Source of the DNA: Melioribacteraceae bacterium
GTDB taxonomy: Bacteria; Bacteroidota; Ignavibacteria; Ignavibacteriales; Melioribacteraceae
DNA length: 5,133 nt
Assembly: GCA_027858595.1 (NCBI GenBank)
Contig: JAQICK010000162.1
Coordinates: forward strand, 1 to 5,133
Direction of reading: 5' to 3'
How positions within the stretch are numbered: the first letter of the stretch is position 1; every line of letters starts with the position of its first letter. The notes under the pieces were generated by a model that was not told the DNA's origin, ran no database searches, and saw only the letters and a program-made list of their open reading frames with translations. Of this stretch, positions 1-5,107 are shown in pieces. A program made the translations under genes and the position numbers.

Positions 1-28
1 CCTTATTGTTTTATAAAACTTGATAACG

Positions 29-59
29 TGAAGCTAAACGATTATTATAAGTTTGTCAA
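29..59 (-). promoter_or_regulatory. Possible leftward promoter for a gene beyond the left edge
   Basis: Read on the minus strand, a perfect TTGACA lies at 59-54. After 17 bases comes TAGCTT at 36-31, only a 3/6 match to TATAAT. The 10-base string ACTTGACAAA is also present in the promoter of the large gene, whose -10 (TATCTT) differs from this one at a single base and has the same 17-base spacer. A transcript starting here would leave the window after about 25 bases; the last minus-strand bases (AATAAGG) could be the beginning of a ribosome binding site. A TATAAT at 49-44 is too close to this -35 to pair with it. This is inference from motifs only. Confidence 0.35.
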
Positions 60-60
60 G

Positions 61-261
61 TCTTTTTGAAAAAATCGACTAAACAAATAATAATTTATTT
101 CGATAGTAATTTGGGATGAATTCTTGATAAAGACTTAAACAATGAATGAAAAATTGCTAAAAGCCAATATTGCGTAGTGTTATATGATTTTTGTGGTTAG
201 TAAAATGTGAAATAATACATAAATTTGACTAAAAATATGTGCTTTGGCAAAGTAATGTTTT
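61..261. other. Intergenic region without a recognisable gene
   Basis: This AT-rich stretch has frequent stops in all frames. The longest starts give only 11 to 16 codons and have no convincing ribosome binding site. A small inverted repeat, AAATAA-TAAT-TTATTT (85-100), is present but is of low complexity. I see no RNA gene, repeat array or conserved site here. It separates the leftward unit ending at the 262-298 terminator from whatever is transcribed leftward beyond position 1. Confidence 0.6.
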
Positions 262-298
262 TTTAAAAAGGACTAACATTTTGTTAGTCCTTTTTAAA
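262..298 (-). terminator. Strong intrinsic terminator, probably bidirectional
   Basis: A perfect 17-bp stem is formed by TTTAAAAAGGACTAACA (262-278) and its complement (282-298), with a three-base loop at 279-281. On the minus strand the GC-containing core is followed by a T tract within the stem and then by seven T (264-258). It sits 14 bases past the stop codon of the 29-residue ORF, so it most likely ends the transcript carrying the large surface-protein gene and that small ORF. The plus strand also has five T after the core, so it could stop rightward transcription too. Confidence 0.85.
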
Positions 299-312
299 TC
301 TATTTTCTTTCT

Positions 313-402
313 CTAAAAGTAAGCTGCCTGGCAGGCTACTAAAGCTAGACCAATTACTCCAAAGAAAAATACTAAGAACAGTGTATAATAAACTTTTGAC
401 AT
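313..402 (-). CDS. 29-residue hydrophobic small protein, lipobox-like
   Basis: The reading frame starts with ATG at 402-400 and ends with TAG at 315-313. A clean AGGAG ribosome binding site lies at 413-409, six bases before the ATG. The product begins MSKVYYTLF, has an unbroken hydrophobic stretch at about residues 5-24 and ends CQAAYF. Residues 21-24 read LVAC, a match to the lipoprotein signal peptidase II box, with Cys24 as the possible lipidated residue; cleavage would leave a six-residue lipopeptide. Only one Lys lies before the hydrophobic stretch, weak for a signal peptide, so a single-span membrane microprotein is at least as likely. It begins 57 bases after the stop of the large surface-protein gene, and a strong terminator follows its stop closely, so it is probably the last gene of that transcript. 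I do not recognise a family. Other possibilities are a small subunit of a membrane complex or a type I toxin-like peptide, but I see no antisense RNA promoter. Translation is plausible from the ribosome binding site; function is unknown. Confidence 0.6.
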   Translation of the reverse strand: MSKVYYTLFLVFFFGVIGLALVACQAAYF

Positions 403-408
403 TTTATT

Positions 409-413
409 CTCCT
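409..413 (-). promoter_or_regulatory. Ribosome binding site of the 29-residue ORF
   Basis: AGGAG on the minus strand, six bases from the ATG at 402. It is one of the best Shine-Dalgarno matches in the window and is the main reason to believe the small ORF is translated. Confidence 0.65.
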
Positions 414-444
414 AAAATTTTATTTTTAACTTTCAAAATCTCAT

Positions 445-473
445 TATTACTCAAATAATCTATTTGAGTAATA
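445..473 (-). repeat. 13-bp inverted repeat over the stop codon of the large gene
   Basis: TATTACTCAAATA (445-457) and its exact complement (461-473) flank the three-base loop ATC (458-460). On the minus-strand message the hairpin covers the last four sense codons and the TAG stop (462-460), and extends 15 bases into the spacer before the 29-residue ORF. No T tract follows, so it is not a standard terminator. It could protect the 3' end of the upstream message against exonucleases or modulate read-through into the small ORF. The structure is seen directly; the role is inferred. Confidence 0.6.
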
Positions 474-3400
474 TCATCTTTTTGGTTGCAACATTACTAC
501 CAGCAACAACTCTGTAGATATAAGTTCCAGTTGCAACTTTTATTCCAGAGTTATCAACTCCATTCCATGTAACATTATAAATACCGGCTTCAACTTCTTC
601 ATTTACCAAAGTTGCAATTTCTTGTCCTAGCATGTTGTAAACACGAATAGTAACAAATTGAGCATCTGGTACTGAATAATTAATTACAGTACTTGGATTA
701 AAAGGATTTGGATAATTTTGTGACACTGAAAATTTATCAGGAATTATTGACGGAACTTCAACATCAGTTAAATTATCACCAATTTTGAAAACTCCTTGTC
801 CAGAATATTCAGAATATACATTATCCTCAGTTTTGGTTCTTACTTTCCAGAAATATGATTTTCCACTTTCTAGGTCTGAAATATCATAATTTGAATTAGC
901 AATATCTTTAATTGTAATTGCATTCATCATCTCTGGATTATCAGCAATAACAATTTCCGAATTTAATGTTGCACTATGTTCGGATGGCAATACCCATGAA
1001 ATTGTAGGAGCAGTTGTATTTACAACAACATTGTTTGGTCCACCAATAATTGGTTGAATAGCATTTGAACCCGGATCGACTCTAAAAGTCTCCGTTACTG
1101 AATAATTTGAGTATGTAAGATCAGTATAAAGTGTTCTTACTTTCCAATGATAAGTAGCTCCAGGTGTTAAACTAGATAAAGCTAAATATGGATTTGCAAG
1201 ACCAGCAGCAACAACCGTTGGGCCTGCCGCAAATACATCGGATGTTGAATAAGTTACTTCATAACTTTGCACTCCATTCAAATCTCCAATAACATACCAA
1301 TAAAGAGTTGGCGATCTCGTCCCAAGGTTAATTCCTCCTACAGGAGATGTTAAAATTGGATCACTGATATTACCTATTGCAGTATAGACAGTAAATGCAT
1401 CTTGATCCCAAGCAGAATAATTACTTGCTAAATCTTTTGTTGCTAATGCAAAGTAATATGTACTTCCTTCAGTTAAATCAGTTGGGAACGTATAAAAAAG
1501 AGTACTAATTGGAATTGTTACAGTACCATCATAAACTGTATTCCAATCCGATGAATTACTGCCCAACTTATATCTTAAAACCACATCAGTTAATCCTAGC
1601 TGAGAACCTTCTATAAACCAATTGATAGTTGGCTTTGTTGTGTACACAGTTGGATTCCCAACTGGCCAAGTTATAACTGGATATCCATTACTAACGCCAC
1701 CGGTAATATGAAAAAATTCATGCCCAGAAGCCATTGTTCCAAATCCATTATTTGATTCAACATACCACTCATATTGCTCACCAGCAACTAAGTTTGTAAG
1801 TTGAAAATTCAATTCCGGACCTTGATGAACAGGACCTGTAAAAGTAGGGTCTGAAGTTTTTTTGTAATAAACATCATATGTTAATCCAGAACCTTGACCC
1901 AAAACATACCAATAAAGCATTGGTGCTGTTGTATATTGAGTTACATTGCCAACTGGATAACTTAAAAATGGTGTTAATAATGTTCCACTACCGTGTGTAA
2001 TAAAACTTTCAACACTAGACCACGGACCAAATTCTCCGGTAAGAGGATAGAAAGCCCTTACTTGCCAGTAATATGTTATTCCTGGACTTAGAGCTGGAAG
2101 TGTTAAATATAAATCAGTTGAGCCACTTGCAAGCATATTACCGTCTAACGGATATTTAGCAAAAATCCCAGCATTTAACTCACCAAATCCATCAACAGCC
2201 GATGAAGTTGAATAATTCACTTGGAATGTTACTCCAGGAGCATAAGTTCCTAAATACCAATAAAGGGTTGGTGTGTTTGTATAGAGAACTGCATTCCCAA
2301 TTGGCCAAGTCTGATATGGTGTAACTAATGCACCACCGCCGGTTGTGAAACTCCAGACACTAGAATAGTCAATTACATCATTACCACTTGAAAGAACAAT
2401 AACTCTCCAATAATATTTTTTACCTTGTAATAATACAAATTTCTTGTTTGAAGTAAATGTTGTAGCCTCAAAATCTGGAGTTAACCATTCAGTTGAAGTA
2501 GGAGTAAGAGCTGATTCTTTAACTTGAATTTTGAATTTCATACTTCCTTGCGACCCAATAATATACCAGTAAAATGTTACATCTGTCATATTAACTATTG
2601 AGGCATCTAAAGGTAAAGTTTTTGTAACCGGTACACTTGGTATTGTTGTGAAATGAAAAATTTCAGAAGGTGAACCAACGTTTGGAATAACTTGCCAATA
2701 ATACATTGTATTATTATTTAAAGGAAACATTGCACTTATGTGCGCCTCTGTGAATGAGTAAAATAAATCGGGAATACCACTTTCAGTTGCTATTACAGCT
2801 GCATCAAATGCAATTTGATTACTTCCAGCAGTTGATATTTTTATGTCGTACGCTGTAGCACCCGTTGGAGTAACCCACGTGAAAGTAGGTTCAACTGAAA
2901 CTCCTGTTAATCCATTTACTGGTGCAGTTAAAAAATCATCATCAAATATTGTAACTGTTTGGTTATCTGGACCGAATGTTACTCCAGGATAAGCAGTTGA
3001 TATAGTTGCAATAACTGTTTCATCAGGCTCAATATCAGTATCAGCAATAGAAGTAATATCAAAAGTACCTGAAAGTGCTCCATCAGCAATTGTAAAAGAA
3101 CCAACATTTACATAATCAATTCCATTTGTAGCTGTTCCAGTATATGCAACATTTAAAGTAAGTACTGCATTAAGCGGCAGGTCAAGTATTCCACCACCAT
3201 CAATTGTTGCGGTAAGTGTTGCATTGCCGCCAGTTTCATTAATTGATGTTCCTCCGGAAAATGTAATTGATTCATTATCTGTAATTGTAACTGTTTGATT
3301 ATCTGTTACAAACGTTACTCCAGCCACCGGCACAGTAGTATTAGAAATAGTTGCAGTAACTGTTTCATCCCCTTCAATATTAAAATCAGGAATTGAGGCA

Positions 3401-4395
3401 ACAGCGAAAGTACCAGTTGCTGCACCATCCGCTATTGTAAAAGATGCAACATTTGTATAATCTGTTGCATTTGTAGCAGTTCCAGTAAATGCAACATCTA
3501 AAGTTAGAGCTCCACTACCACTTAAATCAAGGGTTCCACCACCACCACTAATTGTAGCCGTTAAAGTTGCTGAAACACCTGTTTCTAAGATTGAAGTTGT
3601 TCCTGAAAGAGAGATTGTCTCTGCATCAGTAATTGTTGTTGAAACAATACCGCCACTAAAACCAGTACCAACAGGAGCCACAGATAGACCAGTAATTAAA
3701 GCTCCAATGGTCTCATCCCCTTCTAAAAATGTATCTGATGTTGGCGTAATTACCTGACCGGCTGATTCCGATGCCCCAATCGCAATATCAATTGTAGCAG
3801 GTTGACCTGAAAAGTCTAATGCAGCATCAGCTGTACCAGAAGTCCATGTAACATTAGCAGTTACAGTACCTCCAGTTTCATTTGTTCCGCTACCACTTAC
3901 TCTTGCTTTATAAGTTACGGTTTCTGTATCTTCAAGAATTGAGGAAACATCTGTATATAATTCTACATATTCAGCATCTGTAATAGTAAGAGTGGCTGCA
4001 TCATTCCCACCAATTGTTGGGGCACCATCCCCACCAAAAACAGCGGTTATTGTCGCTACAATTGTTTGATCACCTTCTAAAAAAGTATCAGCCGCAGTTA
4101 ATACCGAAACAGTATTCGATGCATTGGCGGTTGTGGTTGTAGGCAAAACAACTGAAGTTGACGCAGTATAATCGGTTCCACCATTTGTGGCTGTTCCGGT
4201 ATACGTAATTGTTACATTAACGTCAGCACCAGTGAACGCAACATTATCAGACGCAAATGTTAGATCCATCGATACACCATCTTCACCAATTAATGCATCG
4301 GCAGTGGTAAGCAAAATTGTTTGCCCAACCATTGTGGAAGAAATAACGAAAAACAAAAGTAGAATACTTCTGTAAAAAGAAAATTTATGTTTCAT
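460..4395 (-). CDS. Exported Calx-beta/FN3 repeat protein with T9SS sorting domain
   Basis: This 1311-residue protein is predicted to cross the inner membrane by Sec and the outer membrane by type IX secretion, ending at the cell surface or outside. Residues 1-24 form a signal peptide: KHK and R9 followed by ILLLFFVISS, with likely cleavage near VGQ. Residues 25-487 hold four Calx-beta-like modules of about 115 residues, each with an acidic signature (for example DTFLEGDETI at 221-230) and a closing TITDAE-type strand. Residues 488-1206 hold about seven fibronectin-III-like modules of about 100 residues, marked by a PTLYWY-type strand and a later YYWQVR-type strand. Residues 1222-1311 are the sorting domain, with NYPNPFNPST (1227-1236), VYNMLGQEIATLV and a terminal KKMILLK. 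There is no cysteine in the whole protein. The start is supported by AGGTG (4404-4400) four bases upstream and by the signal peptide directly after it. No catalytic domain is visible, so adhesion, surface-layer or extracellular scaffold roles are the best guesses; the binding partner cannot be told. A promoter upstream and a terminator after the following small ORF frame the unit. Confidence 0.93.
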   Translation of the reverse strand: MKHKFSFYRSILLLFFVISSTMVGQTILLTTADALIGEDGVSMDLTFASDNVAFTGADVNVTITYTGTATNGGTDYTASTSVVLPTTTTANASNTVSVLTAADTFLEGDQTIVATITAVFGGDGAPTIGGNDAATLTITDAEYVELYTDVSSILEDTETVTYKARVSGSGTNETGGTVTANVTWTSGTADAALDFSGQPATIDIAIGASESAGQVITPTSDTFLEGDETIGALITGLSVAPVGTGFSGGIVSTTITDAETISLSGTTSILETGVSATLTATISGGGGTLDLSGSGALTLDVAFTGTATNATDYTNVASFTIADGAATGTFAVASIPDFNIEGDETVTATISNTTVPVAGVTFVTDNQTVTITDNESITFSGGTSINETGGNATLTATIDGGGILDLPLNAVLTLNVAYTGTATNGIDYVNVGSFTIADGALSGTFDITSIADTDIEPDETVIATISTAYPGVTFGPDNQTVTIFDDDFLTAPVNGLTGVSVEPTFTWVTPTGATAYDIKISTAGSNQIAFDAAVIATESGIPDLFYSFTEAHISAMFPLNNNTMYYWQVIPNVGSPSEIFHFTTIPSVPVTKTLPLDASIVNMTDVTFYWYIIGSQGSMKFKIQVKESALTPTSTEWLTPDFEATTFTSNKKFVLLQGKKYYWRVIVLSSGNDVIDYSSVWSFTTGGGALVTPYQTWPIGNAVLYTNTPTLYWYLGTYAPGVTFQVNYSTSSAVDGFGELNAGIFAKYPLDGNMLASGSTDLYLTLPALSPGITYYWQVRAFYPLTGEFGPWSSVESFITHGSGTLLTPFLSYPVGNVTQYTTAPMLYWYVLGQGSGLTYDVYYKKTSDPTFTGPVHQGPELNFQLTNLVAGEQYEWYVESNNGFGTMASGHEFFHITGGVSNGYPVITWPVGNPTVYTTKPTINWFIEGSQLGLTDVVLRYKLGSNSSDWNTVYDGTVTIPISTLFYTFPTDLTEGSTYYFALATKDLASNYSAWDQDAFTVYTAIGNISDPILTSPVGGINLGTRSPTLYWYVIGDLNGVQSYEVTYSTSDVFAAGPTVVAAGLANPYLALSSLTPGATYHWKVRTLYTDLTYSNYSVTETFRVDPGSNAIQPIIGGPNNVVVNTTAPTISWVLPSEHSATLNSEIVIADNPEMMNAITIKDIANSNYDISDLESGKSYFWKVRTKTEDNVYSEYSGQGVFKIGDNLTDVEVPSIIPDKFSVSQNYPNPFNPSTVINYSVPDAQFVTIRVYNMLGQEIATLVNEEVEAGIYNVTWNGVDNSGIKVATGTYIYRVVAGSNVATKKMILLK
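463..732 (-). other. Type IX secretion C-terminal sorting domain (type A-like)
   Basis: This region encodes residues 1222-1311 of the large protein. It has the usual order: QNYPNPFNPST, then a strand with INYSVP, then VTIRVYNMLGQEIATLVN, then AGIYNVTWNG, then TGTYIYRV, ending KKMILLK. Domains of this type (T9SS type A sorting domain, overlapping the FlgD Ig-like fold) are recognised by the Por/Spr secretion machinery and normally cleaved on export, sometimes with attachment to a surface glycolipid. The PNPFNPST variant is typical of Ignavibacteria and related lineages, which gives the main taxonomic hint of this window. Confidence 0.92.
778..2934 (-). repeat. Seven fibronectin-III-like modules in tandem
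   Basis: Residues 488-1206 contain seven copies of a roughly 100-residue beta-sandwich module. The entry strands begin near residues 491, 594, 697, 813, 910, 1017 and 1118, typically as PVGN....YTT.PTLYWY. The late strands lie near 566, 661, 775, 875, 980, 1082 and 1181, as YYWQVR or a variant. The fifth late strand (YYFALAT) has lost the Trp, and the seventh entry strand ends SWVLP rather than YWY. At DNA level a 12-base string encoding LYWY recurs at 1294-1305, 1906-1917 and 2254-2265, pointing to module duplication. Such arrays usually act as spacers or carbohydrate/protein-binding stalks; here the ligand is unknown. Confidence 0.8.
2935..4323 (-). repeat. Four Calx-beta-like modules in tandem
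   Basis: Residues 25-142, 143-259, 260-375 and 376-487 are four related modules. Each has a GTATN..DY-type or comparable strand, an acidic stretch (DTFLEGDQTI, DTFLEGDETI, DFNIEGDETV, DTDIEPDETV) and a final strand ending in TDAE, TDNE or FDDD. This pattern fits Calx-beta domains, which bind calcium through clustered acidic residues at one end of the sandwich. Modules three and four are the most alike, and share near-identical strings at DNA level. The block has only two basic residues (K163, R165) and no His, so it is strongly acidic. Confidence 0.82.
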
Positions 4396-4396
4396 G

Positions 4397-4410
4397 ATAC
4401 ACCTATGTAT
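4397..4410 (-). promoter_or_regulatory. Ribosome binding site of the large gene in a small hairpin loop
   Basis: On the minus strand ATACA and TGTAT (4410-4406 and 4401-4397) form a 5-bp stem with the loop TAGG, so part of the AGGTG ribosome binding site sits in the loop and the rest in the stem. The stem is short and AT-rich, and therefore marginal. The site is four bases from the ATG at 4395. Confidence 0.4.
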
Positions 4411-4435
4411 ATTAAAAAAACTGACCTGGCTGGGT

Positions 4436-4465
4436 TATTATAATTTATAAACATAAATTATAATA
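4436..4465 (-). repeat. 13-bp perfect inverted repeat at the predicted transcript start
   Basis: TATTATAATTTAT (4436-4448) is followed by the loop AAAC (4449-4452) and its exact complement (4453-4465). With the promoter at 4469-4499, transcription should begin near 4464, so the hairpin would form the very 5' end of the message for the large surface protein. It may stabilise the message against 5' decay, or be an operator for a dimeric regulator. AT-only repeats of this size can occur by chance in an AT-rich spacer, so the role is open. Confidence 0.55.
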
Positions 4466-4468
4466 GAG

Positions 4469-4499
4469 TAAAGATATTACAAATGGGATGCTTTGTCAA
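4469..4499 (-). promoter_or_regulatory. Promoter of the large surface-protein gene
   Basis: On the minus strand a perfect TTGACA (4499-4494) is followed by a 17-base spacer and TATCTT (4476-4471, 4/6 to TATAAT). The same -10 reads TATCTTTA, which is one base off the Bacteroidetes TAnnTTTG box. The predicted start is near 4464, which leaves a leader of about 70 bases before the ATG at 4395. The leader contains the 13-bp inverted repeat, a GC-rich patch (4421-4434) and a run of seven T (4420-4414). Confidence 0.65.
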
Positions 4500-4544
4500 G
4501 TTTAAAGTGGATATTTGGTAGATTATTAATAACGTAGAATATTT

Positions 4545-4575
4545 TTTGTCTTTGTTCTTAAAACACCTATATTTG
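4545..4575 (+). promoter_or_regulatory. Promoter of the tRNA-Arg gene
   Basis: TTTG (4545-4548), then 19 bases, then TATATTTG (4568-4575), a perfect match to the Bacteroidetes -33/-7 promoter pattern (TTTG and TAnnTTTG). Read as a sigma-70 promoter, it gives TTGTCT (4546-4551), 16 bases and TATATT (5/6). Transcription would start near 4580, about 18 bases before the mature tRNA. Confidence 0.65.
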
Positions 4576-4597
4576 TCATTCTATTTTTAGAGAATAC

Positions 4598-4671
4598 GCA
4601 CCCATAGCTCAATTGGATAGAGCATTTGACTACGAATCAAAAGGTTAGAGGTTCGAATCCTCTTGGGTGTA
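4598..4671 (+). tRNA. tRNA-Arg, anticodon ACG
   Basis: The full cloverleaf can be drawn. The acceptor stem is GCACCCA (4598-4604) with TGGGTGT (4664-4670), closed by a G-U pair at the end. The D stem is GCTC/GAGC (4607-4610, 4620-4623) around AATTGGATA. The anticodon stem is TTTGA/TCAAA around CTACGAA, with anticodon ACG at 4632-4634. The variable loop is five bases, and the T arm is AGAGG-TTCGAAT-CCTCT (4647-4663). The discriminator base is A4671 and no CCA is encoded, so CCA must be added after transcription. A34 is normally edited to inosine by TadA, allowing reading of CGU, CGC and CGA codons. It has its own promoter and terminator and is divergent from the large gene. Confidence 0.97.
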
Positions 4672-4675
4672 CAAT

Positions 4676-4709
4676 AAAAGCTTTATAACAGTCCGTTATT
4701 GAGCTTTTT
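4676..4709 (+). terminator. Intrinsic terminator of the tRNA gene
   Basis: AAAAGCTTTATAAC (4676-4689) pairs with GTTATTGAGCTTTT (4695-4708) across the loop AGTCC. The 14-position stem has one mismatch and one G-U pair. It is followed by T4709, then GCTTTT. It begins five bases after the tRNA. The stem is A-rich on its left arm, so on the minus strand it could also stop leftward transcription coming from the CxxC-protein gene before it runs antisense into the tRNA. Confidence 0.75.
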
Positions 4710-4797
4710 GCTTTTAAAGACTTCCAAGAATCCCGCTGATTATTCATCAAATTGTATGGACTTTCGAACATCATTTCAATCTAAGAAGAACAAAACT

Positions 4798-4837
4798 CAC
4801 TAGTTAATAAATTAGTGTAATTGCAAATTAGCAATTA
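4798..4837. repeat. Two small adjacent inverted repeats
   Basis: CACTAGTT-AATA-AATTAGTG (4798-4817, eight pairs, one G-U on the plus strand) is immediately followed by TAATTGC-AAATTA-GCAATTA (4818-4837, seven perfect pairs). They lie 42 to 81 bases downstream of the stop of the minus-strand CxxC-protein gene. No T tract follows on that strand, so they are poor terminators. They may contribute to 3'-end structure of that message or be chance features of AT-rich spacer DNA. Confidence 0.3.
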
Positions 4838-4878
4838 TTATATTTCCGAGCAATAAAGAAATTTGAACTTGTATAGTC

Positions 4879-5082
4879 CTAATTCTTAGAATTAAAATTT
4901 TTGATATACTTTTCAATCTTTTCTTTCCCCTCTTTAACTGCAACATCGTAACATTTCGGGCAAGTTATTTTTCCAGTTCCCTCGATCATTGTCCAGTCAG
5001 GTTCTTTTGAAGCTCCGATACAAAAAGAAAATTCTTCTTTTTCTGCTCCGCAATATTCACATTTTAATTTTTCTTGTGTCAT
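4879..5082 (-). CDS. 67-residue protein with two CxxC pairs, zinc-ribbon-like
   Basis: The product starts MTQEKLKCEYCGAEKEEF and has CEYC at residues 8-11 and CPKC at residues 41-44. The 29-residue gap is compatible with a zinc ribbon holding one structural zinc through four cysteines. An extra Cys21 lies between the pairs. The last third is Lys/Glu-rich and probably helical (about residues 45-62). There is no signal peptide or membrane segment, so it is cytoplasmic. I chose the ATG at 5082 because GGAG (5094-5091) lies eight bases upstream. An in-frame ATG at 5118 would add 12 residues, but it lies inside a hairpin and has no visible ribosome binding site. Proteins of this kind are often hypothetical; DNA, RNA or protein binding is possible, but no specific function or family can be named. 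The promoter is presumably outside the window. Confidence 0.8.
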   Translation of the reverse strand: MTQEKLKCEYCGAEKEEFSFCIGASKEPDWTMIEGTGKITCPKCYDVAVKEGKEKIEKYIKNFNSKN

Positions 5083-5090
5083 TTTATTAT

Positions 5091-5094
5091 CTCC
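5091..5094 (-). promoter_or_regulatory. Ribosome binding site deciding the start of the CxxC protein
   Basis: GGAG on the minus strand, eight bases before the ATG at 5082. It favours the shorter 67-residue product over a 79-residue version starting at 5118. Confidence 0.7.
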
Positions 5095-5107
5095 ATTTAA
5101 TTTTAGA

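Noticed and set aside
8..19. 12-base palindrome GTTTTATAAAAC near the left edge
   Set aside because: It is short, mostly A and T, and has no second copy in the window; it could be an operator for the gene to the left but nothing supports that.
142..177. Plus-strand 11-codon frame starting MNEKLL
   Set aside because: It has no Shine-Dalgarno and no promoter, and its length is expected by chance in AT-rich DNA.
300..402. Antisense RNA that would make the 29-residue ORF a type I toxin
   Set aside because: No acceptable plus-strand promoter is visible across 290-420, and there is no plus-strand terminator just right of the ORF.
4187..4375. Plus-strand 62-codon open frame
   Set aside because: It lies wholly antisense to the N-terminal part of the large gene, has no ribosome binding site of note, and mirrors the Thr/Ala/Val-rich codon pattern of the real gene.
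4652..4671. tRNA 3' end as a possible phage or island attachment site
   Set aside because: I found no second copy of the tRNA 3' end in the window and no integrase gene. A normal terminator follows the tRNA directly.
4756..4803. Plus-strand 15-codon frame starting MDFRTSF
   Set aside because: It is very short, has no ribosome binding site, and sits just after the tRNA terminator with no promoter in view.
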